A DNA stretch of 64,000 nucleotides from Gonatopus flavifemur. Its lineage: Eukaryota; Arthropoda; Insecta; Hymenoptera; Dryinidae. A program made the translations under genes and the position numbers. Position 1 is the stretch's first letter. Every line of letters begins with the position of its first letter. A model generated the notes under the pieces. It did no database searches and was not told the origin of the DNA. It saw nothing but the letters and a program-made list of their open reading frames with translations. The stretch is taken from positions 20,662,501 to 20,726,500 of the forward strand of contig JAFFJZ010000009.1 in assembly GCA_018340375.1 (NCBI GenBank). Reading direction: 5' to 3'. Shown piece after piece: positions 40,747 to 49,969 of the stretch.

Positions 40747-42245
40747 GTAAGTTCATTACAGTCAGTTTATTCCCATTTCATATAGGAGTCGTCCATTAAC
40801 AACTTGGCCGATGAAAGGGGAGGAAGAAGTAAAATTGAACGCTGCGCTGAGCAAGACAGAAGGGCAGGGATATTCGGTCGCAAACTATATAAAGACAAAT
40901 AATACAATAAAAATTAGAAAATTCTTTAGTGAATTAGTGGGGCATTATTATGTCTCATCTCTTGAGAAGTACTTTTCAAATGTGGACAAAATATTACAAT
41001 TTCAATCAATTTTACTCATTTCTGTGAGGAAGGCTTTGAGACCATCACTTGTGACCATTGAAACACTATAATATACTGGAATCCCTGGTTAAACAATCCC
41101 ATTGATCCCATTGATTCCGAAGCAGAAAACCCATTGAGCCCGGTTCATGAATGGCAATCAATCGGTTTTCTGCATCGGAATCAATAGGAATCAATGAGTT
41201 CACTTGGAATTCAATGAGATTCTTCGACCAGGGATGAGCACCATCCAATAATTTCTCGTAAGAGAGAGATAGTGGAGTACATTGTGCGAGAAAAAAAAGC
41301 AGACACTACTTAATCTCATCATCTTTCTTTGAGATGTATGTATTAAAGAAAAACAGTGCCATTCTATTTCGCATTTCACACCGACGAAAGATCTCTTTTC
41401 CTGTCATATAGGAAATTTAGCCAGTGCTCATTCCAGTATATTATAGAGTTCAATGTTCGTGAACAAGTACTTGTGACCACATTTGATACAATAATACCAT
41501 TTTGTTAGATTATTTTTCTGCGTGTACATGGTTTATTATTCATCTTGTATTTGGGAGGAAATTCAACATAAACACCCAGAAAATTGATTCATTTAAATAT
41601 TAACCAGGTAGATATTCCATCAGGTCGAATAAGATTCAATTTGATTCGAGTGGATTTTGTTTGAAACGAATGGAAGTTGTTTCAATGGAATAAACATTCT
41701 ATTCCAATTGAATTAAATTCTATCAGGTTCTTATTTGAATAAAAATCTATCTGATTGGAATGAATTTAATTGAAAGCAGAAAAAACTACGTTCCCACGTG
41801 GGGGAAGAGGGTTATCAGAGACAAACCACGTCGGAGCCACACGGGGGGAGGGGTCTCAGAAAGTAGGAGAAACAGGGTTTTGTACTTTATGGACGGCCGC
41901 ATATTTTCTTTCCGAATATACAACATGAATTCAGCTATGTCCATTCAACTCTCTGAGCAATGAACGCCTGAAAGTGTCTACATGTGACATGAGAATGTGT
42001 GCGTAATTTAGCTGCATGCGCAAAGATTTATTATTGTGGTGGTGCGTAAGTGTACACACTTACGTTACAGATTACATACACATGTTTATAGTATCATTCG
42101 TAGACAATTTCAGTCCGATTGCTCGAAGAGTTCAAACATTTTGACATTTTTGATCTTCCAGTATATTTATAATTCGTTGCAATTGTGTGGTTTGAATCTT
42201 CCAACTTTTTTACTCAAATTTGAAATTATTTTTCTATGGCTTAAG
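40747..42245. other. Non-coding stretch with nested inverted repeats
   Basis: Mostly AT-rich sequence. Apart from the nested inverted repeat at 41,056-41,455 it shows EcoRI-like AATTC/GAATT-rich degenerate sequence at 41,600-41,760. A short GC-rich patch with CACGTGGGGG and CGGGGGGAGGGG lies at 41,790-41,860 and looks like the end of an old repeat. The short ORFs across it show no codon bias or family resemblance. Confidence 0.4.
41056..41455. repeat. Nested foldback element
   Basis: The outer inverted repeat pairs 41,056-41,082 with 41,430-41,455 (CATTGAA...CTATAATATACTGGAAT). Directly inside, a second inverted repeat runs 41,081-41,235. It starts ATCCCTGGT and ends ACCAGGGAT, and the arms share CATTGATTCCGA.GCAGAAAACC. 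The structure fits a 155-bp MITE-like element inside an older palindromic element. No clear target duplication was found for either. Confidence 0.65.
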
Positions 42246-42489
42246 ATGCCGGTATCAGATGTTCCGGAAACTTTAAAAGGTCATCCATTTCCATCGAATG
42301 TGATGGTATATGATAACGACGGAGAAAGTGACAATAAAAATGATGGGAATGATGTAAACAATGATGGAGATGATGATGACAACAATCATGGAAACAGTGA
42401 TGAATCCAGTGCTGGGAACGAAGATGAAAATTCTAATGTAGATTCACATAATAAAAACTCCGATTGTTTGATCCTGTCTAATATCGATG
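42246..42489 (+). CDS. Candidate acidic Asp/Asn-rich exon
   Basis: Open for about 81 codons from ATG (after CTTAAG) to a consensus donor (GATG then GTAAGA) at 42,490. The product begins MPVSDVPETLKGHPFP and is then almost entirely Asp, Asn, Gly, Ser and Glu (NDGNDVNNDGDDDDNN). The codons are built on GAT/AAT, so part of it could be a degenerate GATGATAAC-type simple repeat rather than selected coding sequence. Its donor phase does not fit the acceptor at 42,610, so the connection to its neighbours is unproven. It may be an internal exon of the same locus as 39,120-40,746, or no exon at all. Confidence 0.3.
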
Positions 42490-42610
42490 GTAAGATTTGG
42501 AGAAATCAAATATTCATTCAATATTCTCGTCATTGCAGGGTGTATTATATATTTGAAATACAACCGTTCATTTATATCTGAACTTGATTCGAGTTATCTC
42601 CACATTCTAG

Positions 42611-42736
42611 GGTGACATAAGTGCATCAACCAAATTTCTTGTGCGAGAATTCCTAAAGACCCTGGAGAATCAGAAGAAACAGATGAAACTTTGCTCCCTA
42701 CTTATTGAGCAACTAAGTAACGAATGTGAATTTTGA
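42611..42736 (+). CDS. Candidate terminal exon, short coiled-coil segment
   Basis: After an acceptor (CACATTCTAG) the frame reads GDISASTKFLVREFLKTLEN and then QKKQMKLCSLLIEQLSNECEF before TGA at 42,734. Heptad-like spacing of L/I/V residues (F..REFLKTL...KKQMKLCSLLIEQL) suggests an amphipathic helix or coiled coil. It starts on a codon boundary, compatible in phase with the donor at 40,746. The joined 39,120-39,448 / 40,577-40,746 / 42,611-42,736 product would be about 208 residues and lacks a recognised start exon. Could be a real small gene or the decayed front of a larger one. Confidence 0.33.
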   Translation, partial: GDISASTKFLVREFLKTLENQKKQMKLCSLLIEQLSNECEF

Positions 42737-43142
42737 ATTCGCAGCGCTTACGTGCACTGCTAGAATTCCGCTCTGAATGAAAATTAGAAATCCAAAATGA
42801 TTTCTAAGCATGAGGAAACACGTTAAGAAAATTATTTAGATTCATAGGACAATATGTTTATACCTGTCGGCATAATTTTGAGGAATCATTTGTAGTTTTA
42901 ATCTGATATTTAGAGTTCAGTCCTGTGCTTCATCACTGGATATGAAAGATTTGTATTCATTGCTTAGTTGTTGGGAAAGTACGGAGCGAAGTTTCGGTCG
43001 TTTTCTAGGTCCTGAAAATACTTCAATAGTTTGAAAACGTCATTGTATTGAATAATTCTTGAATAGAAGAATATATTGATTCTTTGAAAGTACTTTTGAG
43101 AAGTCTTACACGGAAATTTTTCTTGATGTTCTCATACTATGT
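42737..43142. other. No gene seen
   Basis: AT-rich sequence between the last candidate exon and the retrotransposon region. No splice-bounded ORF, no inverted repeat and no RNA gene was recognised. Confidence 0.5.
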
Positions 43143-43168
43143 ATGTATTCATTTATCCATATTCTGTC

Positions 43169-43198
43169 GGCGCCCTCTTACAATTGTTTGAGGGCGCC
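43169..43198. repeat. GC-rich hairpin, 9-bp perfect stem
   Basis: GGCGCCCTC (43,169-43,177) and GAGGGCGCC (43,190-43,198) are perfect inverted copies around a 12-base loop that itself contains the palindrome ACAATTGT. It lies in otherwise AT-rich DNA at the far (3' in minus sense) edge of the purine-rich retrotransposon fragment. It could be a remnant of that element's 3' end or a small independent palindrome. Confidence 0.7.
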
Positions 43199-43279
43199 AC
43201 CCCCCTACAATTCACTTCACTCCTCCAAACTCTTTCGCATATCCTTTATCACTAATCATACAATAAATCCTGACAAAGA

Positions 43280-44555
43280 GAAGAAAGAAAACCAGAAAAC
43301 TATAGTACCGCACCTACTCTCTCTCTCTCTCACCCATCTCCTCTCCATCCAAAAAAAAACAACAAAAGAAAAACCATAATTTCACCTTCAAAAAATACTG
43401 AAAAACAAAAACACCCATTGTCTTCTCCTCGTCTTCACTCCACTATAAACTCCCCAACGTATCATTTCCTCTTCTCTTCTTCTTCCTCCCCGCACTCCTC
43501 TCCTTCTCCTTGTCTTTTCATCTCCCTTCTCTCCTCTCTCGCCGCTGTCCGTTTTACTTCCTGTCCTCTTCTTCTTCCTCTTCCCCTCTCCACTTCTGCC
43601 TGTCCTCCCTCATTAAGTCCTCGTCCACGTAGATCCCGAACCTCTTCAGCCCGTCCCTCCTTTCCATCATTAATTCGACCGTGTCCTCACTCTCCACTCA
43701 AATCCATGTGTCCTTCCCCCCTCCTTATCTTCCTGATCTCCTCCACCCTGATCTCTAAACCCATCCTCCCCTCTAAAACCTCCAACAACCTCACATCATC
43801 CTTTATTGCTCTTGCACCCCACCCCCGCACTATCACGTTCCTCCTTCTCCATCTTCTGTCCCTCTCCTCCCATTCTTTCCGTCTCTTCTTCTCTCGTTCC
43901 CACTTTTCTTCTTCTGCGTCTTCTTCCTCCACCCCCTCACCTTCACTCTTCTCCACTAGCTCCTTCCTCCTTTCCTCCCGTTCTCCCTCTCCTTCCTTCT
44001 CCTCTTTCCTCTCTTTCTCTGCACTACTCCCGCTTCTCCCTTCTTCCAGCAGATGGCCCACCGTATCTCTCTCTCCTGCTCTCTTCCTTATCAACTCCTC
44101 GCTTCCCTTCCTCGTTGGTAATTCTTCCATCTCCCCCACCGATGAGTTCCCCCTGTCATCTACGTCTTCCGCTAGGTGCCACTGCTCCGTTCTTTCTCTT
44201 TCTCCTTCTCCCTTCAACTCCCTCATCTATAGTCCCATCTTTTCTATTAATCCCTCAATCATTTCAATATCTTTATTTCCCACCTCCTCATTCACCTTCG
44301 CCTTCATTCTTCTCATACACTCTCCCTCTTTTTCCTTCAATTCCTTGTCCACCATCGCTTCCACTAGTTTTCCAACGTCCTCTCTCTCTATCTTTGCCAC
44401 GTGTATCACGACACTTTCTTCCCGCACTATATTGTCTTTCTCCTCCTTTCACCACTTTTTTTTATGTAAACTTTTTACACTCCACTTTTCCTTTAATTTC
44501 TCCTCTCTCACTCCTCTCCAGCCACTTGACCGTTCACTTTTTTCCTCGCAAACTA
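43280..44555 (-). pseudogene. Non-LTR retrotransposon ORF1 fragment, charged coiled-coil type
   Basis: On the minus strand one reading frame stays open from about 44,555 to 43,687, broken only by single stop codons at about 44,449 and 44,227. Another frame continues below 43,687. The protein is extremely Glu/Arg/Lys-rich (about 44,100-43,820) and then reaches a structured segment, RRRNVIVRGWGARAI..., followed by a VEEIRKI stretch. After a frameshift comes IYVDEDLMRE. This order (coiled coil, NVIVRG core, IxxDxDL motif) is what I know from ORF1 proteins of insect Jockey/I-type non-LTR elements, RNA-binding chaperones of the retrotransposon RNP. No ORF2 of this element is present. It begins exactly where the R1 reverse transcriptase breaks off. 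The extreme strand bias (pyrimidine-rich plus strand) is due to the Glu/Arg codons. The long plus-strand serine-rich ORFs here are antisense shadows. Confidence 0.7.
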
Positions 44556-46204
44556 CTGTCAAATACAAACCACTGGAATCGGGCATCACCAACCTCAGCA
44601 CACCGTCGTAGGCAACGTTCCAAAGATCAGGGCCCAGAATGGACCCCTGTGCCACCCCCGACGTGATCGCGGCCCTTCGCCAGCCCACGGTCGTCTCGTA
44701 CATGATAGGACGGCCCTTCATGTAGTGGTCCACCATCCTGAGGAGGTACCGAGGCACCCGGGACGCATGCTCCAACTCACAAAGCGTATCGCTCCAACGT
44801 GCGGGGTTGAACGCGTTCTTCACGTTCAACGTCACGAGGAGAACAACCCGTCTGGAATGACGATTGTGACCCTCCACGCGCCACACGGCCTCGACTACCT
44901 TCTGGACCGCATCGAGGGTCGAACAACCCACACGGAACCCGTACTGCATCGGCGACAGGCTACCTGCCTCATTGATCGCGCGATGGAGAAGGAGCTCCTC
45001 CCCTTGAGGAGCCTCACCAGAACCTTGTTCACTGTGTCCAACGTACACAACGGGCGGTAGGAGGATGGTGTCCCTGGATTGCCCTCACCATTCTAGACGA
45101 GAGCAAGGCGAGCGAGCTTCCAGCGAGCGCTGAGGACCCTAGCCAACAAAGCCGCGTTATACATTTCCAACATCAATTGGGGTCGACAGCGCCACACCAT
45201 CTTCATAACCTCCCATGGCACCTCGTCCGGACCAGGAGCCTTCCGGTTTCTCAGTTGACGTATGGCAACGCCCAGCTCCCCAGTAGTGGAGAGCGGAACG
45301 TCACTCACGTCACCGAAATCTCGCTCCGGCCGGAAAAGGTGTGCCGGGAAGAGCTTCCGAACGACCCGCTCCACGAGAGCCTCGTCGAACGTGACTGATG
45401 ACCGCCAGGCCCTCAGCCTCTGAGTCACGATTTTGTAACCCAGACCCCAGGGGTCCGCGTCGACCGTCGCCGACAGCTTCTTCCAACAGGAGACTCTGCT
45501 CCTGTTGATGGCTGCGCGGAACAGCCTTCTCGCCGCTTTGTGTTCCGCTGACCTGACCGCTGCCTCCGGGCGATTTCTCGCCCTTTGAGCGGCCCTGCGT
45601 AGCCGAAGACACTCTCGGCGCGCATTAGCAATCTCCGGTGTCCACCAGTACGCGGGTCGCTTCCCGTGTCAGGTCCTCCTGCATGGCATGGAAGCATCGC
45701 ACGCGGGAGCGATCAGGCTCATGATCGAGTCTACAAGAGCCTCGACCATGGGAGCCCTACCACCGGCCGAAACTCCGGAGGTCACGGACCCCGAAGATAT
45801 CACTCGTTCGAACACTTGAGCGTCGACGCGATCGACGTTCCATCTTTTCGGCCGCCGGGGGAGCACCTGGCCCTCCCGTGCATCCTTGTGGACCCCAAAT
45901 TCAATATACTGATGGTCGCTGCCGGTGTAGTCCTCGACCACCCTCCAATTCCTGATTCGGGGCGTCAGTTCTTCGGAGGCGAGGGGAATATCGGGGATAG
46001 TCTCCGTGTATCCTGGGCAACGGAACGTCGTGACGTTGCCGACGTTCAGGACTACTAGTCCTGTCCTGGCCGTCATGTCCAGGATATATTCCCCTCTGGA
46101 GTTGATGCAGCTCATGCCCCACTTCACCGCTCTGGAGTTGGGATCCCCAACGACTATCACTCCCGCGGTTGCGTCGGATGGAGAAAGATATCAACTGAAA
46201 ACTA
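44556..46204 (-). pseudogene. R1-clade non-LTR retrotransposon ORF2, truncated (endonuclease + reverse transcriptase)
   Basis: ORF2 of an R1-like element: an APE-type endonuclease that nicks the target and a reverse transcriptase that copies the RNA there. Reading leftward, the endonuclease part has VIVVGDPNSRAVKWGM, the GNVTTFRC segment and GSDHQYIEF (catalytic D..N and SDH). A linker with YWWTPEIANARRECLRLRRA follows. Reverse transcriptase motifs come next: RNRKAPGPDEVP near 45,236, GFRVGCSTLDAV, LLVTLNVKNAFN and GVAQGSILGPDLWN. It stops right after RLVMPD near 44,580, before the expected YADD catalytic box, and runs into a different element's ORF1. Frameshifts lie near 45,665, 45,090 and 45,050. 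The N-terminal part of the endonuclease is also missing, fused to the ORF1 relic upstream. The R1 clade is assigned from motif resemblance; R1 elements are typically rDNA-specific, but no rDNA flanks this copy. Confidence 0.85.
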
Positions 46205-47430
46205 CCACCCCTCCACACTCGACCCAGACGAAGCCCGCAACACCGCGTTTTCCCCGAGAACGTCTTTCAGGGCACCGGCGAACTCCTTCTTGTCTTTGGT
46301 CTCCCGCCCAAGTTCAATCAGGAGATCACCGACCCACGTTTTTCGGATGCTCTCAATTTCCACTCCTGCGTCCTCGGGTTCAACGCTCATGCGTATCTCA
46401 CCCAGGACCTGGGCGTATGTCCTCTCCTGACTCGTTTCGAACAGGATTGGTCCTGGGCTCCGATGCTTTCTTCCTCACCTTCTTCTTCTTCTTCTTCTCC
46501 TTCCCTTCCCCCTGCCCCTCACCCCCTTGCCCGTTTCTCACTCCTTGGCCATGATCCCCGGGGCACTGCGGACCCGCGGTCTCCCTCCCTCTCCCACTGA
46601 CCCCCGTTCTCCCTGGCCCCTTCCCCATCCGTAGCTGAACAACAGTCCACCCACGTGAGGGCAGAGCTACGGGGTCGTGAGGGACTGTTACACCTCCAAT
46701 CCTCAGTACTGACGGTGCGCCTTAAGTTGGGGGGGGAGTCTTCTTCTTATGCTTCGGCATTTTTTTACGCTCATTCTCCGAGCTGTTTCCCGGAGTCCTT
46801 TGCCGTTTCGCGGGTGTTACACTGATCAGGAACCCAGATCACCCAGCTCTCCCCTGATTCTCCAGCGTCTTACCCGCTCTTCTCACCACCCTGCTCTTCT
46901 CCACCCATTCAAAATCGCTGTCGAAGTTGTTTCCGACCTCCTCGATCTCTCGCAGCATCCACTGCGTGGCGTCCGTCCAATCTCTGACCCTGGGAAGCCC
47001 ATCCTTGATAGTCTTGTTGACATTTTTCTGGGCTCCACATGGGTCGATCATGTTGTTCACCTCGCTCGCCATCGGGGGAAGCAAGTTCCCCATCCCCTTG
47101 CGAAGGCGGGCAAGTCCCTCTCTCCGTTCTTTTGGTCCTCGCACTTCCACCGTGGTGTCCGCGCATGAACCGGAAACGGCGCTCGAGGTGCTGGCCATGC
47201 TGGCGGTGCTGCCCCTACGTGTGCAAGCCCCACCGTGCCAAGTTGTTCTAGGTGCAATGAGTCTCACACCTTTACTTGGTGCATCCGTCGCAACGGGAGC
47301 CAAGTGGTCCACCTCCGCTGTGTCACTTGTCGCATTGGTCACAGCAGGAGCCAAGTGGTCCACCCCCGCTGTTTCACTTGTCGCATTGATGGCAATGGGA
47401 GCCAAGTGAGAAGACCCTATTGTACAACGG
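46205..47430 (-). pseudogene. R1-like ORF1 (Gag-like), 5' part of the minus-strand copy, broken
   Basis: ORF1 upstream of the truncated ORF2. Reading leftward: a low-complexity N-terminal part containing 17-residue repeats (DHLAP...ATS.TA, from the 51-bp DNA repeats), then EGLARLRKGMGNLLPPMASE and a helical stretch. A TGA stop near 46,841 is followed by SVTPAKRQRTPGNSSEN and another stop in TPPPT*GAPSVLRIGG. A KKKKKK linker comes next, and after a frameshift VEIESIRKTWVGDLLIELGR, the typical R1 ORF1 mid-domain. It ends near residue ENAVLRASSG, where sequence jumps to the endonuclease. The zinc-knuckle C-terminus seen in the plus-strand sister copy is deleted. Homology to the plus copy (47,494-48,496) is direct and colinear. 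The exact 5' end of the element is not visible. Confidence 0.75.
47281..47408. repeat. 51-bp tandem repeat, 2.5 copies, at the head-to-head junction
   Basis: Copies start at 47,281, 47,332 and 47,383 and share GCAT...GGGAGCCAAGTGGTCCAC, CCGCTGT.TCACTTGTC. The period of exactly 51 (17 codons) keeps the minus-strand ORF1 frame open, so it is probably an in-frame repeat of the ORF1 N-terminal region. It sits next to the point where the two inverted R1 copies meet. Confidence 0.85.
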
Positions 47431-47493
47431 TCAGTGGATAACGACGACGCGGATGGACTGAGGAACCAAGAAAGAGCCGAGTGCTCCGAACCC

Positions 47494-48496
47494 ACGATCA
47501 GCGTAACACCCGTGAAACGGCGAAGGACTCCGGGGAACAGCACGGAGGATGAGCGGAGAAGAATGCCGGAGCATAAGAAGGAGAAGACTCCTCCCCCAAC
47601 TGAAGGTGCACCGTCAGTACTGAGGATTGGGGGTGCAACAGTCCCTCGAGATCCCGTAGCTCTGCCCTCACGTGAGTGGACTGTTGTTTAGCCACGGGAG
47701 GGAAAGGGGCCAGGGAGAGCGGGGGTCAATAGAGGAGGGAGAAAGATCACGGATCCACAGCGCCCCGGGGATCATGGCCAAGGGGTGAAAATCCAGCGAG
47801 GGGGTGAGGGGCAGGAGCAGAACAAAAAGAAAGACGAGGCGGCATCGAAGCCCAGGACCAAGGTAATCCTGATCGAAACCAGTCAGGAGAGGACATACGC
47901 CCAGGTCCTGGGTGAGATGCGTCAGAGCGTTGAACCCGAGGACGTAGAAGTGGGAATTGAGAGCATCCGCAAAACGCGGGCCGGTGATCTTCTGATTGAA
48001 CTTAGGCGGAAGAACAAAGACGAGGAGGAGTTTGCCGGCGCCCTGAGAGGCGTTTTTGAGGAAAACGCGGTGGTGCACAGTCTAGAACCCCGTGGAACTC
48101 TAGAAATCCGGGATCCGGACTGCGTCACCGGAGCAGGGGACGTAATGGCCGCTCTGCAGAGGGATCTCGGCGATGCAACCAGCGTCCAACCAGCAACCAA
48201 CGTTCTCTCTCCTCTACGGTTATATTGAATTTTGTATCTTGAAAAAGGATCGTATCCACCACATCTCCCGGTCCTGCACAGCCATGGATTTGTCCGCCCT
48301 TTGCTATAAGTGCGGAGGGAACGGGCACAAAGCGAGGGAATGCAACGCCAAGCCAAAGTGCATGCTCTGCGCGGAGAAGGGGATGGAGACTGTTCGACTG
48401 ACCCACGCTTCCGGCACTAGGGGGTGTGCGGTCTTCGAAGAAACCTCGGAGCGGGAGAAACGGAAGTCGCGTTCAACGTCCTCCAGGCAAACATGA
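47494..48496 (+). pseudogene. R1-like ORF1 (Gag-like) of the plus-strand copy, with zinc knuckles
   Basis: Encodes the retrotransposon nucleocapsid-like protein. Order: SVTPVKRRRTPGN and a basic N-terminal part to a TAG near 47,690; then, in another frame, KKKDEAASKPRTKVILIE, TYAQVLGEM, VGIESIRKTRAGDLLIEL and LEPRGTLEIRDPDC (the R1 ORF1 mid-domain); then CYKCGGNGHKAREC and CMLCAEKG...THASGTRGC near 48,300-48,430. The first is a clear CX2CX4HX4C zinc knuckle that binds nucleic acid. A frameshift and about 60 bases of AT-rich foreign-looking sequence (48,190-48,270) separate the mid-domain from the knuckles. The stop TGA at 48,494 overlaps an ATG of ORF2 (ATGA), but ORF2 is already open upstream of it. 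The 5' end is cut at about 47,494, where the match to the inverted copy begins. Confidence 0.8.
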
Positions 48497-49730
48497 ATGG
48501 GAGCCTGGTGGCGAACAAACTCCTGCTCCAAATGGTGCGAGAGAGAAACGTCGACCTGGTGGCGATCAGCGAGCAGCACCGGGACCGAGAATCACCAGAT
48601 TGTTGCCAGGACGTGCTTGGCACTGCTGCGATATGGGTGACTAATTGCAGCAGGGTGCTTGTTCGGAGGCACGGCGCCAGCGAGGGCTTCGTCTGGGTTG
48701 AGTGTGGAGAGATGGTAGTTTTCAGTTGCGATCTCTTCTCAAACGACCGTATGGCGGGTTTTCGACGAGAAGTCGATGCTCTGGAGGAGGCGAACCTCGA
48801 CGCGACCGCGAAAGTGATTGTCGTTGGGGATTTGAACTCTAGAGCGGTGAAGTGGGCCATGAGCTGCACCGAATCCAGAGGGTAATATATCCTGGAAATG
48901 GCGGCTAGGACAGGACTGGCAGTCCCAAACGTCGGCAACGTCACGTCGTTCCGCCACCCAGGAGACACGGAGACCATCCCCGATATTACCCTCGCCTCCG
49001 ATGAACTGACGCCCCGAGTCAGGAATTGGAGGGTGGTCGAGAACTACACCGGCAGCGACCATCAGTATATCGGATTTGGGGTCCATGAGGATGCACGGGA
49101 GGGCCGGGGTGCTCCCCCGGCGGCCCAAAAGATGGAAGGTTGATCGCGTCGACGCTCAGGTGTTTGAACGGGTGATATCTTCGGGGGCCCTGACCCCCGA
49201 AGTTTCGGCTGCCGACGGGGCTCTCATGGTCGAGGCTCTTGTAGACTCGACCATGAGCCTGATCGCTCCCGCGTGCGATGCTCCCATGCCATGCAGGAAG
49301 CCTCGACACGGAAAGCGACCCATGTACTGGTGGACGCTGGAGATTGCTGATGCGCGCCGAGAGTGTCTTCGGCTACACAGGGCCGCTCAGAGGGCGAGGA
49401 ATCGCCCGGAGGCAGCGACCAGGTCAGCGAAACACAAGGCGGCGAGAAGGCTGCTCCACGGGGCCATCAACAGGAGCAAAGTCTCGTGTTGGAAGAAGCT
49501 GGCAGTGACGGTCGACGCGACGTGGAGTCGAAGCCCGCGGCACGGTACCTGGGCTTCATCGTGGACCGGAAGCTCAGCTCAAGTCTGAGCCCGGAGACAT
49601 CAGCCCTGAGAACATCGTGAGACTGATGCTCCGAGACACGGACAGCTGGCGGGTGGTGGATCCCTTGGCGCGGTCCATCCTCCGCGCCAAGGAGGCGGAC
49701 CTTGATAGGGCGGCGGTCTTACAGGCCTGA
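48448..49730 (+). pseudogene. R1-clade ORF2 of the plus-strand copy, reverse transcriptase core deleted
   Basis: The endonuclease opens with EVAFNVLQANMNGSLVANKL and continues through VDLVAISEQHRD, SRVLVRRHGASEGFVWVEC, IVVGDLNSRAVKWAM and GSDHQYIGFG (active-site Glu, Asp/Asn and SDH positions present). A TAA stop at 48,883 interrupts SRG*YILEM, where the inverted sister copy has Glu. A frameshift follows near 49,110. The linker (YWWTLEIADARRECLRLHRA, INRSKVSCWKKL) runs to about 49,515. There the entire reverse transcriptase core is missing and sequence jumps to the post-RT region, ESKPAARYLGFIVDRKLS. A further shift leads to the C-terminus, ENIVRLMLRDTDSWRVVDPL, ending in TGA at 49,728. The YADD box is therefore absent in both copies of this window. 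R1 clade assigned by motif resemblance. Confidence 0.85.
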
Positions 49731-49960
49731 GCTCAGAAGGATCCGGTTCGAAGTAATGTGATAAACCGTTCCGGGCTGGATCCGATGAGCGAAGAGGTGG
49801 GTTTCAGTGGGTATACTGCGATTGGCAACTGTCATCTTCAGCCACAGCAGGAGTCCCACACACCGGGGGGCAATGACACCAGCTCCCTGACGGTGCATGA
49901 AGCATTTCCCCTTCTATGGAAAGAAAGAATCATTATTTGTCTATGATTATTCATAAAAAA
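49731..49960 (+). other. Likely 3' UTR of the plus-strand R1-like copy
   Basis: GC-richer sequence follows the ORF2 stop and changes to AT-rich DNA at about 49,940-49,970. It ends near a run containing AAAAAATGTAACATGATGATAA, which could be the 3' tail. Its short ORF shows no family resemblance. The exact end and any target duplication are not determinable here. Confidence 0.45.
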
Positions 49961-49969
49961 TGTAACATG

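Noticed and set aside
41790..41890. GC-rich patch with CGGGGGGAGGGG as a G-quadruplex promoter
   Set aside because: It resembles the end of a common insect repeat, has no downstream gene start, and G-run spacing is irregular.
43418..44666. Long plus-strand ORFs (397 and 286 codons), Ser/Pro/Phe-rich
   Set aside because: They are antisense to the Glu/Arg-rich retrotransposon ORF1 on the minus strand; composition follows from GAG/GAA codons on the other strand.
47235..47441. Cys-rich plus-strand ORF with C-x2-C...H...C patterns
   Set aside because: The Cys pattern comes from the 51-bp repeat read on the strand opposite to ORF1; spacing does not fit a CCHC knuckle.
44725..48644. Many overlapping ORFs on both strands in the R1 region
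   Set aside because: GC-rich coding relics leave open antisense and shifted frames; only the frames with ORF1, endonuclease and RT motifs were kept.
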